Of a stretch of DNA of 64,000 nucleotides, positions 43,541 through 50,821 are shown piece after piece. A program made the translations under genes and the position numbers. Source of the DNA: Nitrospira sp. SG-bin1 (GTDB taxonomy: Bacteria; Nitrospirota; Nitrospiria; Nitrospirales; Nitrospiraceae). Every line of letters begins with the position of its first letter. The first letter of the stretch is position 1. Under the pieces are notes generated by a model. The model did no database searches. It was not told the origin of the DNA and worked only from the letters and a program-made list of their open reading frames with translations. Location of the stretch: positions 48,862 through 112,861 of the forward strand of contig LVWS01000031.1 in the NCBI GenBank assembly GCA_002083365.1, read 5' to 3'.

Positions 43541-44038
43541 CTAGGCTGCTCGCCGATCGACATGCCTATAGATCCACACGTTTCCACGTCTGATTTCCAG
43601 CCGGTCTGCAGCCAATTCATCCTTGGCGAGAGGCGGGGTTTCGGTCTCCGAGGGTTTCAATTCGGGCTTAGCCTCCGTCGCTTTCCAACTTGCGATCTGC
43701 CATTCCGCCGCCTTGGTATCGACATCCACTGCGCCGCATCGATTCAAAATGTCGGCGATTTCCCCCATGCGACTCTCATCGACTCTCACGCTTACAACCG
43801 TCCCGCCCCGCTGCACCCCTTCCTGATACATGGCCTGGTTCGATGGGCCAAAGCCAAGAGTCTGGGAAAAGCTTTCCCAAAAGCCTTTTGTCGACGTGTC
43901 TGTTCCTCCGGTGAGCTGAAAGCCCGCTTTGTCATAGACCTGCACATCAACGGAAGGAATGTTGAGAGCCATGATGTCGGTTCTTGCCTGTTCCGCTTGA
44001 GCCGGACTGTCGAATAACCCCATGATTGTACAAGTCAT
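43541..44038 (-). CDS. General stress protein 17M-like domain protein
   Basis: 165 residues from ATG 44038, with AAAGGAGATGAACA immediately upstream. Residues 1-100 (CTIMGLFDSPAQAEQARTDIMALN ... GTVVSVRVDESRMGEIADIL) match the heat-shock/GSP17M-type alpha-beta fold. The C-terminal end LAADRLEIRRGNVWIYRHV resembles the beginning of a DUF2382 (YsnF) repeat, present only in part. Cytosolic; role unknown but relatives are stress-induced. A 32-base palindrome lies 27 bases upstream. Confidence 0.7.
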   Translation of the reverse strand: MTCTIMGLFDSPAQAEQARTDIMALNIPSVDVQVYDKAGFQLTGGTDTSTKGFWESFSQTLGFGPSNQAMYQEGVQRGGTVVSVRVDESRMGEIADILNRCGAVDVDTKAAEWQIASWKATEAKPELKPSETETPPLAKDELAADRLEIRRGNVWIYRHVDRRAA

Positions 44039-44064
44039 TGTTCATCTCCTTTCTTGTTGATGCC

Positions 44065-44096
44065 ATCCCATGATGCATCATGATGCATTATGGGAT
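44065..44096. repeat. Near-perfect 32-bp palindrome, possible operator
   Basis: ATCCCAT at 44065-44071 and ATGGGAT at 44090-44096 flank two ATGCAT copies (44073-44078 and 44083-44088), giving an inverted repeat with one mismatched pair. It lies just upstream of the stress-protein ribosome site and 29 bases after the SRPBCC gene stop, so it could be an operator or a transcript-end hairpin. Confidence 0.7.
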
Positions 44097-44124
44097 CGAC
44101 ACTCATGCCTGAAACGGGTTGCTG

Positions 44125-44583
44125 TCATGTGGCACGCGACTCGATGGTGTCGCCTTTGCTTTCACACTGATGTTTGATCGATTGCAATGCGTGCTCCAAC
44201 CCTTCCTGGATAGTGCGATGGCGATCTCCGCTCTGCTGATCGTACTTGTCCGCGATATCCGGCCGAGGATCGAACGAGAGGTGCACGGTGACCGCCGCCG
44301 TCGTGTCATCCCCGTCGCCTTTCACCTCTAACCACCCATGGTACCGGTTTTCACCGTCGGAGCCCCACTCGATGCGTCGACGAGCGGTGGCGACACGATA
44401 ATAGCCGTCTGAATCGTAGGGACGTCCGGCGGTCTCACCTTGTACGCGGACCCGCCCGCTCCCTTGCGGCATGGCATTCGTCACCGTGGGGAGATATCGG
44501 GGTAAGTTGTCGACGTGCGAGACAAAACTGAAGACCTGTTGCGGGGGTGAATTGACAGTGATCGTATGCTCATACTGGCTCAT
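44125..44583 (-). CDS. SRPBCC (START-like) domain protein
   Basis: 152 residues from ATG 44583, preceded by AAGGGAGGTTTCC; a longer frame from 44664 lacks this. YEHTITVNSPPQQVFSFVSHVDNLPRYLP is the typical SRPBCC/polyketide-cyclase N-terminus, and YHGWLEVKGDGDDTTAAVTVHLSFDP continues the helix-grip fold. The ligand is unknown. Divergent from the SDR gene across a 327-base gap. Confidence 0.85.
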   Translation of the reverse strand: MSQYEHTITVNSPPQQVFSFVSHVDNLPRYLPTVTNAMPQGSGRVRVQGETAGRPYDSDGYYRVATARRRIEWGSDGENRYHGWLEVKGDGDDTTAAVTVHLSFDPRPDIADKYDQQSGDRHRTIQEGLEHALQSIKHQCESKGDTIESRAT

Positions 44584-44910
44584 GGAAACCTCCCTTAAGC
44601 CGGTTCGTATATAAAAACATACCGGACTCATGAGAATCGGATCACTCGGGAGAGCCCTTATCAAAAGTCACCCCAGGGAACAGTCAGCTCGCCGGTTGCT
44701 GAAAAGGCTCAATCAGATTCTTGATGTTGCAGACGCCTTCCGCCGGATCCTCGTTCCGAATTTTGTGGTGCTGTTCTTCCTCTATGCATGGTTCCTCTCG
44801 CGTTCACGCTCCATGTCGAGCTCACACCGCCGTGAAAGCCAGGGAACTCGCTGGTAGTCCGCACAAGAAAAGTATGGTCTAACTAATGGCTCATCGGATC
44901 GGGAAGATTC
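44584..44910. other. Divergent regulatory gap with CCGGT inverted repeat
   Basis: 327 bases between the SRPBCC and SDR genes. CCGGT (about 44598) and ACCGG (about 44625) enclose an AT-rich core containing TATATA, close to the SRPBCC ribosome site, suggesting an operator-promoter. A 75-codon frame (44630-44857) with one hydrophobic stretch is present but has no ribosome site and is not called. Confidence 0.4.
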
Positions 44911-45894
44911 ATGATGAGATTGCGCGGGCGCACAGTCGTCATTACCGGAGCATCGAGCGGAATCGGCCGGGCGACGGCGCTTGCCTTCGCCCATTGCGGG
45001 TGCCGTCTGGCCTTGTCCGCCCGGAGAGAAGATGTGTTGAAAGAGGTGGCCGAACGGTGTGCCCAAGCCGGAGGCAAAGCCATTGCCGTGCCGACGGATG
45101 TGATCGATTCAGAAGCCGTTCACGATTTGGCTCGGAGGGCAGAGCATGCCTTCGGCGGCATCGATGTATGGGTCAATAATGCAGGAACCGGGGTGTTCGG
45201 TCCCTACACCGAGGTCCCATTCGCGTTTCATCGGAGAACCATCGAGGTCGATCTCTTGGGAGCCATGCACGGAGCCTATGCAGTGTTGCCGCTGTTCATG
45301 CGTCAGGGATACGGGACTCTGATCAACAACATCTCAATCGGTGCCTGGTGTCCAACACCGTACACGGCGGCCTATACCGCGAGTAAGTTCGGACTGCGCG
45401 GATTTACCGCGAGCCTGCGCCAAGAACTGATGGAATGGCCCGATATTCACGTCTGCAGCGTCTTCCCTTCCATGATCGATACACCGGGCTTCGACCATGG
45501 AGCCAATTTCTCCGGTCACCGCATCGGCACGGGACCATTCATCTATGCCCCGGAGGAGGTGGCGGACGTGATCGTCGGTCTTGCCGTCAACCCGCAGGAT
45601 GAAGTGGCAGTCGGGTGGCCCGCACGCGCCGCCCAGATCGCCTATACCGTCGCGCGTCGCCCGACCGAGTGGGTGGTAGCGACTGCGATGCGACTGTTGC
45701 TACGCCGCACAGGGCCGGCCCATCCCTCTGAGGGCGCATTGATGCATCCTCTTCCTAAGGGGACGACGGCAAGCGGAGGCTGGCGCAGGCGATATGCCGT
45801 ACCGTCCGCGACCATCATGACCCGCATCGGCCTAGCTGCCATAGTCGGGACCGCACTGCTGCTCGGTGTGGGATCGGCAAACAGGAGATCGTGA
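44911..45894 (+). CDS. Short-chain dehydrogenase/reductase with C-terminal extension
   Basis: 327 residues. VVITGASSGIGRATALAFAHCG is the TGxxxGxG cofactor loop, VNNAGTGVFGPY the NNAG motif, SIGAWCPTPYTAAYTASKFGLRGF the Ser-Tyr-Lys catalytic set (YTAAYTASK), and FPSMIDTPGF the usual post-catalytic region. The last ~70 residues add a hydrophobic stretch (ATIMTRIGLAAIVGTALLLGVG) that may anchor it in the membrane. Substrate unknown. The cupin gene follows 68 bases later. Confidence 0.9.
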   Translation: MMRLRGRTVVITGASSGIGRATALAFAHCGCRLALSARREDVLKEVAERCAQAGGKAIAVPTDVIDSEAVHDLARRAEHAFGGIDVWVNNAGTGVFGPYTEVPFAFHRRTIEVDLLGAMHGAYAVLPLFMRQGYGTLINNISIGAWCPTPYTAAYTASKFGLRGFTASLRQELMEWPDIHVCSVFPSMIDTPGFDHGANFSGHRIGTGPFIYAPEEVADVIVGLAVNPQDEVAVGWPARAAQIAYTVARRPTEWVVATAMRLLLRRTGPAHPSEGALMHPLPKGTTASGGWRRRYAVPSATIMTRIGLAAIVGTALLLGVGSANRRS

Positions 45895-45962
45895 ACAGCC
45901 AATGACGATCATGGCGGAACCAGCGAACTCGTCCGGATCTACTGGTCATCATCGGAGGTGTC

Positions 45963-46301
45963 ATGTCTGATAGCACGGTCAAAAAAATCGATTCCCATCA
46001 TTCCCCGAACGGAAAAATGGGGCAAAAGTATCTGGCCTCCGGGAAAGCCGTCTCCATGCGACTCTGGGAGGAGCTGCAACCGGGAAGTCCGAAGGAGCCG
46101 CGGGCGCGGGACTACGAGACCGTCGGCTATGCCATCAAAGGACGCGCCGAACTCGATATCGAAGGCCAGACGGTCTTGCTGGAACCGGGCGATTCGTGGG
46201 TCGTGCCGAAAGGAAGTCGCCATTCCTTCACGATCGTCGAACCATTCACCGCTGTGGAAGCGACCGCTCCTCCGGCTGAGGTACACGGAAGAGACGAATA
46301 G
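45963..46301 (+). CDS. Small cupin-domain protein
   Basis: 112 residues, single cupin barrel: YETVGYAIKGRAELDIEGQTVLLEPGDSWVVPKGSRHSF covers cupin motifs 1 and 2. The first motif lacks the full HxH histidine pair, leaving one clear histidine (RHSF), so metal binding is doubtful. GGAGGTGTC precedes the ATG. No substrate can be assigned; it converges on the membrane protein downstream. Confidence 0.85.
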   Translation: MSDSTVKKIDSHHSPNGKMGQKYLASGKAVSMRLWEELQPGSPKEPRARDYETVGYAIKGRAELDIEGQTVLLEPGDSWVVPKGSRHSFTIVEPFTAVEATAPPAEVHGRDE

Positions 46302-46335
46302 CGCCGAGTCGCCCTCTATTGATGGCCAGCGGTCA

Positions 46336-47364
46336 TTAGCCCGTCGGAGTCAGCGGAGCGAGCAACAGGGAACTCAGGGGACTGGCGAGAAGGGGAGCAA
46401 GCATGAGTCCGAATTGAGGAAAATGGTCTTGTAGCGACAGGAAGAGCCCGTGTTCCTTGAGCCATTCTTCCGGCTTGGCCACGACCGGCTGGGAAGAATT
46501 TCCGCACAACAGAGCCTGAGCTCGCTTCGCCAGGATGAGGGCCGCCGGCAGGTAGGTGGAGACGAGCATCAGCGTAAAGGTCACGCCCCAAAAGAGCGTA
46601 ATGGCCAGGGCGGCTCCGAGCACGGATTCATGTGCAGCCGGATCGGCAATCAGCGCGGCAGGCCATCGCAGCCAGGCCCCCATATGCAAGACCCCCGAAA
46701 CCAGAATCGCCGAGGCTGCAGCCAGCACTTCCTTTAATCGCGTCAACTGCATCGCATAAAACTCGGGATCCGGCCGCCTCCCCGTCGGTGGCGGGGCCAG
46801 CGTGCTGCAAGCAGCCAGCAGCGCCACCACCGGCACCACCATCGCCTGCACATTCACGATGGACACGACAATCATGGCATAGCGCAAGAGGTCCGGGCTG
46901 ATCCGCTGCGGTCCGGCCTGGCGCAGATTATCGTAGCTGAAGCTGAAGACGGCTCGATAGAGCGCATGGGTTTCATCGAGAGCCCAGATAAAAGTCAGTC
47001 CGATGGAAGCAAACACGATCCCCACTGCCGTGACGACCATGAGTCGCGCTCGCGGATGAGATTGATAAATGATCATCCCGCACACGATGACGGCATAGAG
47101 TCCGGCCACCAGCGCCACCACGACGGTGGTGAGCCAGATGTACCGGGATTTGACCTCCACGAGAAAGTGAGTGGGATCGAAGGATTCCTTCGATGCTTCT
47201 GACGCTCGGTGCATCAGCCGGCTCGTGAGATTGTGAAAATTGTCGACCGTGATATTGGAACTGAACTCGAACAGACCGGCGGCGAGTAACAGAATGATCA
47301 GCGCGGGCAGGATGAGCAGCAAAAAGCGATAGTCGGAAGCGGGTGAGGCAATCGGGGACGTCAT
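46336..47364 (-). CDS. Polytopic membrane protein of unknown function
   Basis: 342 residues with six or seven hydrophobic segments (FLLLILPALIILLLAAGLF, WLTTVVVALVAGLYAVIVCG, LMVVTAVGIVFASIGLTFIW, MIVVSIVNVQAMVVPVVALLA, VLAAASAILVSGVLHMGAW, VLGAALAITLFWGVTFTLML). An extracytoplasmic loop follows the first helix. No catalytic or transport motif recognised. It lies alone, convergent with the cupin gene and divergent from the guanidine operon. Confidence 0.7.
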   Translation of the reverse strand: MTSPIASPASDYRFLLLILPALIILLLAAGLFEFSSNITVDNFHNLTSRLMHRASEASKESFDPTHFLVEVKSRYIWLTTVVVALVAGLYAVIVCGMIIYQSHPRARLMVVTAVGIVFASIGLTFIWALDETHALYRAVFSFSYDNLRQAGPQRISPDLLRYAMIVVSIVNVQAMVVPVVALLAACSTLAPPPTGRRPDPEFYAMQLTRLKEVLAAASAILVSGVLHMGAWLRWPAALIADPAAHESVLGAALAITLFWGVTFTLMLVSTYLPAALILAKRAQALLCGNSSQPVVAKPEEWLKEHGLFLSLQDHFPQFGLMLAPLLASPLSSLLLAPLTPTG

Positions 47365-47653
47365 GATTCAGGTTGAAGCCATGCGGACGTAATCAAGTGG
47401 CAAAACGAGGTTGGAATCCTAGCATAATTATTCCATGGGGACGAGACAGGAAAGATGGCGGGGCGCCGAATGTGCTCGAGTCTCCCCGCAAGGGAATAGG
47501 CGTTCTCCACGAGGATTCGTCAATCGCCCCCGGCACAGCACATCGCCGCGGAGTGTCCTATGAGCACGATGACGTGAACTTGAAAGGGGTCTGAAGCGAT
47601 GTGCCTTGGGGAGCCGGCTCAACTAGCAATGTTGAAAGCGGGTTCGTCGCGAC
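47365..47653. other. Gap upstream of the guanidine operon
   Basis: About 290 bases between the membrane protein and the riboswitch promoter. Short frames are present without ribosome sites; I see no gene, repeat or terminator that I would defend. Confidence 0.4.
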
Positions 47654-47682
47654 TTGACTTCGGTATGGTAAGCCAATAGGAT
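47654..47682 (+). promoter_or_regulatory. Sigma-70 promoter of the guanidine operon
   Basis: TTGACT (47654-47659) and TAGGAT (47677-47682) with a 17-base spacer. The predicted start near 47690 lies about 15 bases before the riboswitch aptamer, exactly where a riboswitch leader should begin. Confidence 0.7.
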
Positions 47683-47695
47683 GCTTGTACAAATC

Positions 47696-47840
47696 GTTCC
47701 AAGAGGAAAACTAGGGTTCCGGCTTCCTTCCTGCAAGAAGGAGCGACTGGTCCAAGAGTTTTCGGCCTCGCATAACGAGGCTCCACGGAGGGATAAAAAC
47801 CCGGGAGATCATGTACGCAGGTACATGGCCTCTTGGGAAC
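47696..47840 (+). ncRNA. Guanidine-I riboswitch (ykkC-yxkD leader)
   Basis: The aptamer core contains the conserved blocks CTAGGGTTCCG (47711-47721), ACTGGTCCAAGAG (47746-47758) and CCACGGAGGGATAAAAACC followed by CGGGAGA (47783-47808), in family order and spacing. Supporting helices: GAAAACT/AGTTTTC (47706-47712 with 47757-47763), CCTTC/GAAGG hairpin, GCCTCG/CGAGGC (47765-47770 with 47776-47781). An outer helix pairs GTTCCAAGAGG (47696-47706) with CCTCTTGGGAAC (47829-47840) with one bulge. Members of this class bind guanidinium. No poly-T terminator follows, so control is probably translational. It precedes a permease and guanidinase-type hydrolase. Confidence 0.95.
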
Positions 47841-47848
47841 TCAACCTT

Positions 47849-47920
47849 CCGGCAGGAGGTTTCGTTATGCATCTCCATCCCACGGTTCTTCCCGTACCGG
47901 ATCAACCGGACCTCCTGCCG
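47849..47920 (+). promoter_or_regulatory. Possible expression platform: helix covering a strong Shine-Dalgarno
   Basis: CGGCAGGAGGT (47849-47859) is exactly complementary to ACCTCCTGCCG (47910-47920), an 11-base helix with a 50-base loop. The left strand contains AGGAGG, the ribosome site of a short leader ORF at 47867. Formation of the helix would hide that site. This is inferred from complementarity only. Confidence 0.55.
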
Positions 47921-47944
47921 AGTCAGAGAGGTCTGGCATGTTGA
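47867..47944 (+). CDS. Short leader ORF upstream of the permease
   Basis: 25 codons, MHLHPTVLPVPDQPDLLPSQ and five more residues, with AGGAGG 8 bases before its ATG. Its TGA (47942-47944) overlaps the permease start ATG (47938-47940), the arrangement of a translationally coupled leader peptide. No known peptide family; proline- and leucine-rich. It lies between the riboswitch and the permease and would be under riboswitch control if real. Confidence 0.5.
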   Translation: MHLHPTVLPVPDQPDLLPSQRGLAC

Positions 47945-49416
47945 ATCAAGAAGGTCGGGATACGGTTCTTTCCGTCAGCTCTACGAATACTACCGGGACA
48001 CTCCGCCGCAGCCTCAGTCTCTGGAACAGCTTGACCATCGGGTTCGCCACGGTTTCACCGGTGGCGGGGCTCTACGCCATCATCGGCGTACAGACGGTGG
48101 TCACGGGCGGCGGTTGGTTCGCGGCGCTGGCGCTTTGTTTGGTGATGCAGTTGCTGGTGGCAACCGTGTATGCGGAGCTCTCTTCGCAGATTCCGATCGC
48201 GGGGGGCGCGTACAAATGGGCCAGGCAGCTCGGAGGCGCCACCACCGGCACGTATGCCGGCGCCATCTACGTCAGTTCCACGATCGCGATGCTCACCACG
48301 ACCGCCTACACGGGAGGGGTCTGGTTGGCGATTTTTTTCGGATCTGCAAGTGAGACTGGAGTCGCCCTCGTGATCTGGGGCGCGGTATTCATGCTGGTCT
48401 GCACCGTTCTCAATCTTATTCACGTCTCGGTCTTCAAATTTCTCATCTCTCTGGGAGTCTATGCGGAAATCGTCGGCTCGTTCGGAGTCGCGCTGCTGCT
48501 GTTCTTCTTTTTCCGGCAGCACGGATTCTCCGAACTGTTCGCCCATCTGGGGACCGGAACCGCCCCCAGCCAGACTGCCGCCTTTTTAGCCGCGCTCGCG
48601 ATTTCCGGATGGGCGTTCATCGGCTTCGACGCCTGCTCCACCATCGCCGAAGAAACGCACGATCCCAAACGGATGGTGCCCCGTGCGATTTTTTTCTCTC
48701 TCTGCATGGTGGGGAGCGTGGTGCTCTTCAACTCCGCGGCGCTGACTCTGAGCTTTAACCGCGATACGTTGCAACAGACAAGCGCCGCGTCCGACCCGGT
48801 CACGCCGGTGATCGTCCAAAACTTGGGAGCTTGGGCGGAAACGCCGTTTTTGGCCATCGTCATGGTCGCATTCCTGGCGTGCGGATCATCCATGGTCCAG
48901 TACACCTCCCGTATCGTGTTTTCCATGGCCCGCGAAGGCAGTATGCCGACCGTCCTCAGTCGGGTCACCGCGGCCGGCGCGCCACGGAACGCCGTACTCT
49001 TCACGGTGCTGCTGGCGACGCTTGGCCTACTCTTCGGGCTCAACGATGAAGCGGTCGCCACGGTCCTGGCGTTCGGCACGGGCGGGCTGTACGCCATGTT
49101 TGCGATGACCACGGGGGTCGGACTCTATACGCGTCTCACCGGTCGGTGGGATCCCTCGTTAGGACAACTAAAGCTGGGGGCCTTGGGATTACTGATCAAT
49201 ACGGCGGCGTTTCTATGGTCGGTGTTCGAATTCATCAATATCGCGTGGCCACGTCCCTATGCCACCTCGCCCAATGCCCCCTGGTGGCAACTCTGGGCCG
49301 TGCCACTGGTTCTCGGAAGCATCCTCGGGATCACCACGCTCTATCTCCTGGTCGTGAGCTCGACAAGGAGCGACGTCTCATTGAGTCCGGGAGAGTCCGC
49401 CCCAACTCGAGAATGA
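47938..49416 (+). CDS. APC-superfamily permease, candidate guanidine importer
   Basis: 492 residues from ATG 47938 (GAGAGG about 8 bases upstream). About twelve membrane helices; the start SLSLWNSLTIGFATVSPVAGLYAIIG and PIAGGAYKWARQLGG are typical of the amino acid/polyamine/organocation family, as are SGWAFIGFDACSTIAEETHDPKRMVPRAI and the QYTSRIVFSMAREG block. It lies between the guanidine-I riboswitch and the guanidinase-type hydrolase, so guanidine uptake is the best guess; other small amines are possible. Confidence 0.87.
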   Translation: MLNQEGRDTVLSVSSTNTTGTLRRSLSLWNSLTIGFATVSPVAGLYAIIGVQTVVTGGGWFAALALCLVMQLLVATVYAELSSQIPIAGGAYKWARQLGGATTGTYAGAIYVSSTIAMLTTTAYTGGVWLAIFFGSASETGVALVIWGAVFMLVCTVLNLIHVSVFKFLISLGVYAEIVGSFGVALLLFFFFRQHGFSELFAHLGTGTAPSQTAAFLAALAISGWAFIGFDACSTIAEETHDPKRMVPRAIFFSLCMVGSVVLFNSAALTLSFNRDTLQQTSAASDPVTPVIVQNLGAWAETPFLAIVMVAFLACGSSMVQYTSRIVFSMAREGSMPTVLSRVTAAGAPRNAVLFTVLLATLGLLFGLNDEAVATVLAFGTGGLYAMFAMTTGVGLYTRLTGRWDPSLGQLKLGALGLLINTAAFLWSVFEFINIAWPRPYATSPNAPWWQLWAVPLVLGSILGITTLYLLVVSSTRSDVSLSPGESAPTRE

Positions 49417-49500
49417 ACGCCAGGCCGTTCGGTAGTCTCGTACCGCAAGAAGGGTGTCACAGGAGTCAGGAATCCATTCATCGATTAGAAAGGAGCCATC

Positions 49501-50649
49501 ATGGCGAAAAAGAGAACGTACCAAGGTAAGGTTCCCTTGCATGACAAATATGGGCCGGAAGCGAAATATGCGGTCGAAGCTGAAGCGCTCCTGCCGACCA
49601 CGAAATATGAAGAAGAAATCGCCCGCGGGCTTGAATTGGGTCTGCCTGGGGCCGACTCCATCAAGGATCGTCGCATTCCCACGTTCAGCCGGGGAGAACT
49701 GCCGCACTTCGCCGGCATCAACACCTTTATCAAAGCGCCCTATGTCGAGGACGTCCGCAAGTGCGGCGAGTACGACGTCGCCATCCTCGGGGCGCCCTTC
49801 GACGGTGGGACCACCTATCGAGCGGGCACCCGGTTCGGCCCCCAAGGCATCCGCAAGATCTCAGCGCTCTATGGGACCTACAGTTTCGAGCTTGGCGTGG
49901 ATCTCCGGGAATCCGTGTCCATCTGCGATCTGGGCGATGTATTTACGATTCCCGGCAACATCGAGAAGACCTTCGACCAAGTCAGCAAAGGGGTCGGCCA
50001 TGTCTACGCGAACGGGGCCTTCCCCGTGGTACTGGGCGGGGACCATTCCCTAGGATTTGCCACCGTGCGGGGCGTGGCCCAAAATATGAACGGTAAGAAG
50101 CTTGGCATCATTCACTTCGACCGGCATGTGGACACGCAGGAGACCGATCTCGATGAACGCATGCACACCACGCCCTGGTTTCACGCGACGAATATCCCCA
50201 ACGTACCGGCGAAAAATCTCGTGCAGATCGGCATCGGCGGTTGGCAAGCGCCCCGACCTGGGGTGAAGTCCGGCCGTGAACGTCAAACCACGATCATGAC
50301 CGTGACCGACTGCGTGGAAATGGGCATCGAGAATGCCGCGAAGCAGGCGCTCGAAGTGGCGTTTGATGGGGTGGATGCGGTGTGGTTGAGCTTTGATGTG
50401 GACTGCTTGGACGCCGCCTTCGTGCCGGGCACCGGATGGCCGGAACCGGGCGGATTTCTGCCACGCGAAGTGCTGAAGTTTCTCCAGATCATCGCCGATA
50501 CGAAACCGCTGGCAGGCATGGAAATCGTCGAATGTTCGCCGCCCTACGACGCGGCGGAGATCACCAGTCTCATGGCCACGCGGGTCATCTGCGACGTCTT
50601 GGCCTGCCAGGTACGATCCGGCAACCTGGCCAACCGGAAGAAACGGTGA
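49501..50649 (+). CDS. gdmH: Ureohydrolase-family enzyme, probable guanidinase (guanidine hydrolase)
   Basis: 382 residues, longer at the N-terminus than agmatinase (about 300). The binuclear metal ligands of the arginase fold are intact: His182 in GGDHSLG, Asp207/His209/Asp211 in HFDRHVDTQ, Asp299/Asp301 in SFDVDCLDAAFVPGTGWPEPGG. Differences from agmatinase include Arg in the DxHxD motif (usually DAHxD) and Trp313 where agmatinases usually have Thr. GAAAGGAGCCATC precedes the ATG. Guanidinases of this family hydrolyse guanidine to urea and ammonia and need nickel. The upstream riboswitch and permease make this assignment much stronger than homology alone; agmatinase or guanidinobutyrase are alternatives. 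No nickel-chaperone genes are adjacent. Confidence 0.85.
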   Translation: MAKKRTYQGKVPLHDKYGPEAKYAVEAEALLPTTKYEEEIARGLELGLPGADSIKDRRIPTFSRGELPHFAGINTFIKAPYVEDVRKCGEYDVAILGAPFDGGTTYRAGTRFGPQGIRKISALYGTYSFELGVDLRESVSICDLGDVFTIPGNIEKTFDQVSKGVGHVYANGAFPVVLGGDHSLGFATVRGVAQNMNGKKLGIIHFDRHVDTQETDLDERMHTTPWFHATNIPNVPAKNLVQIGIGGWQAPRPGVKSGRERQTTIMTVTDCVEMGIENAAKQALEVAFDGVDAVWLSFDVDCLDAAFVPGTGWPEPGGFLPREVLKFLQIIADTKPLAGMEIVECSPPYDAAEITSLMATRVICDVLACQVRSGNLANRKKR

Positions 50650-50678
50650 GCAGCACTGATCGTGAGATGACGAAACAG

Positions 50679-50709
50679 CTACGTGGGGTCGTGCCTATCT
50701 GCAAGCCCC
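50679..50709 (+). terminator. Weak hairpin after the guanidinase gene
   Basis: GGGG...GTGC and GCA...CCCC pair imperfectly, followed by TTT. It aligns in position with a perfect hairpin after the remnant copy at 53993-54018, so it is probably the degenerated terminator of this operon. Confidence 0.4.
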
Positions 50710-50821
50710 TTTAGCGTTTCTCGGTGAATAGCTTTTGTTGAGATAGTGATTGAATAACCAGCTTGTCATGCCGTGGAGATTTCAGCTCGGCCAGAGATCC
50801 AGGTGGCGACTCAGATGCGTT

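Noticed and set aside
44630..44857. A 75-codon frame with one hydrophobic segment
   Set aside because: No ribosome site, no recognisable similarity and it lies in a divergent regulatory gap.
47811..47826. ATGTAC-GCAG-GTACAT hairpin as a terminator
   Set aside because: Only six base pairs and no T tract; more likely a structural part of the riboswitch downstream region.
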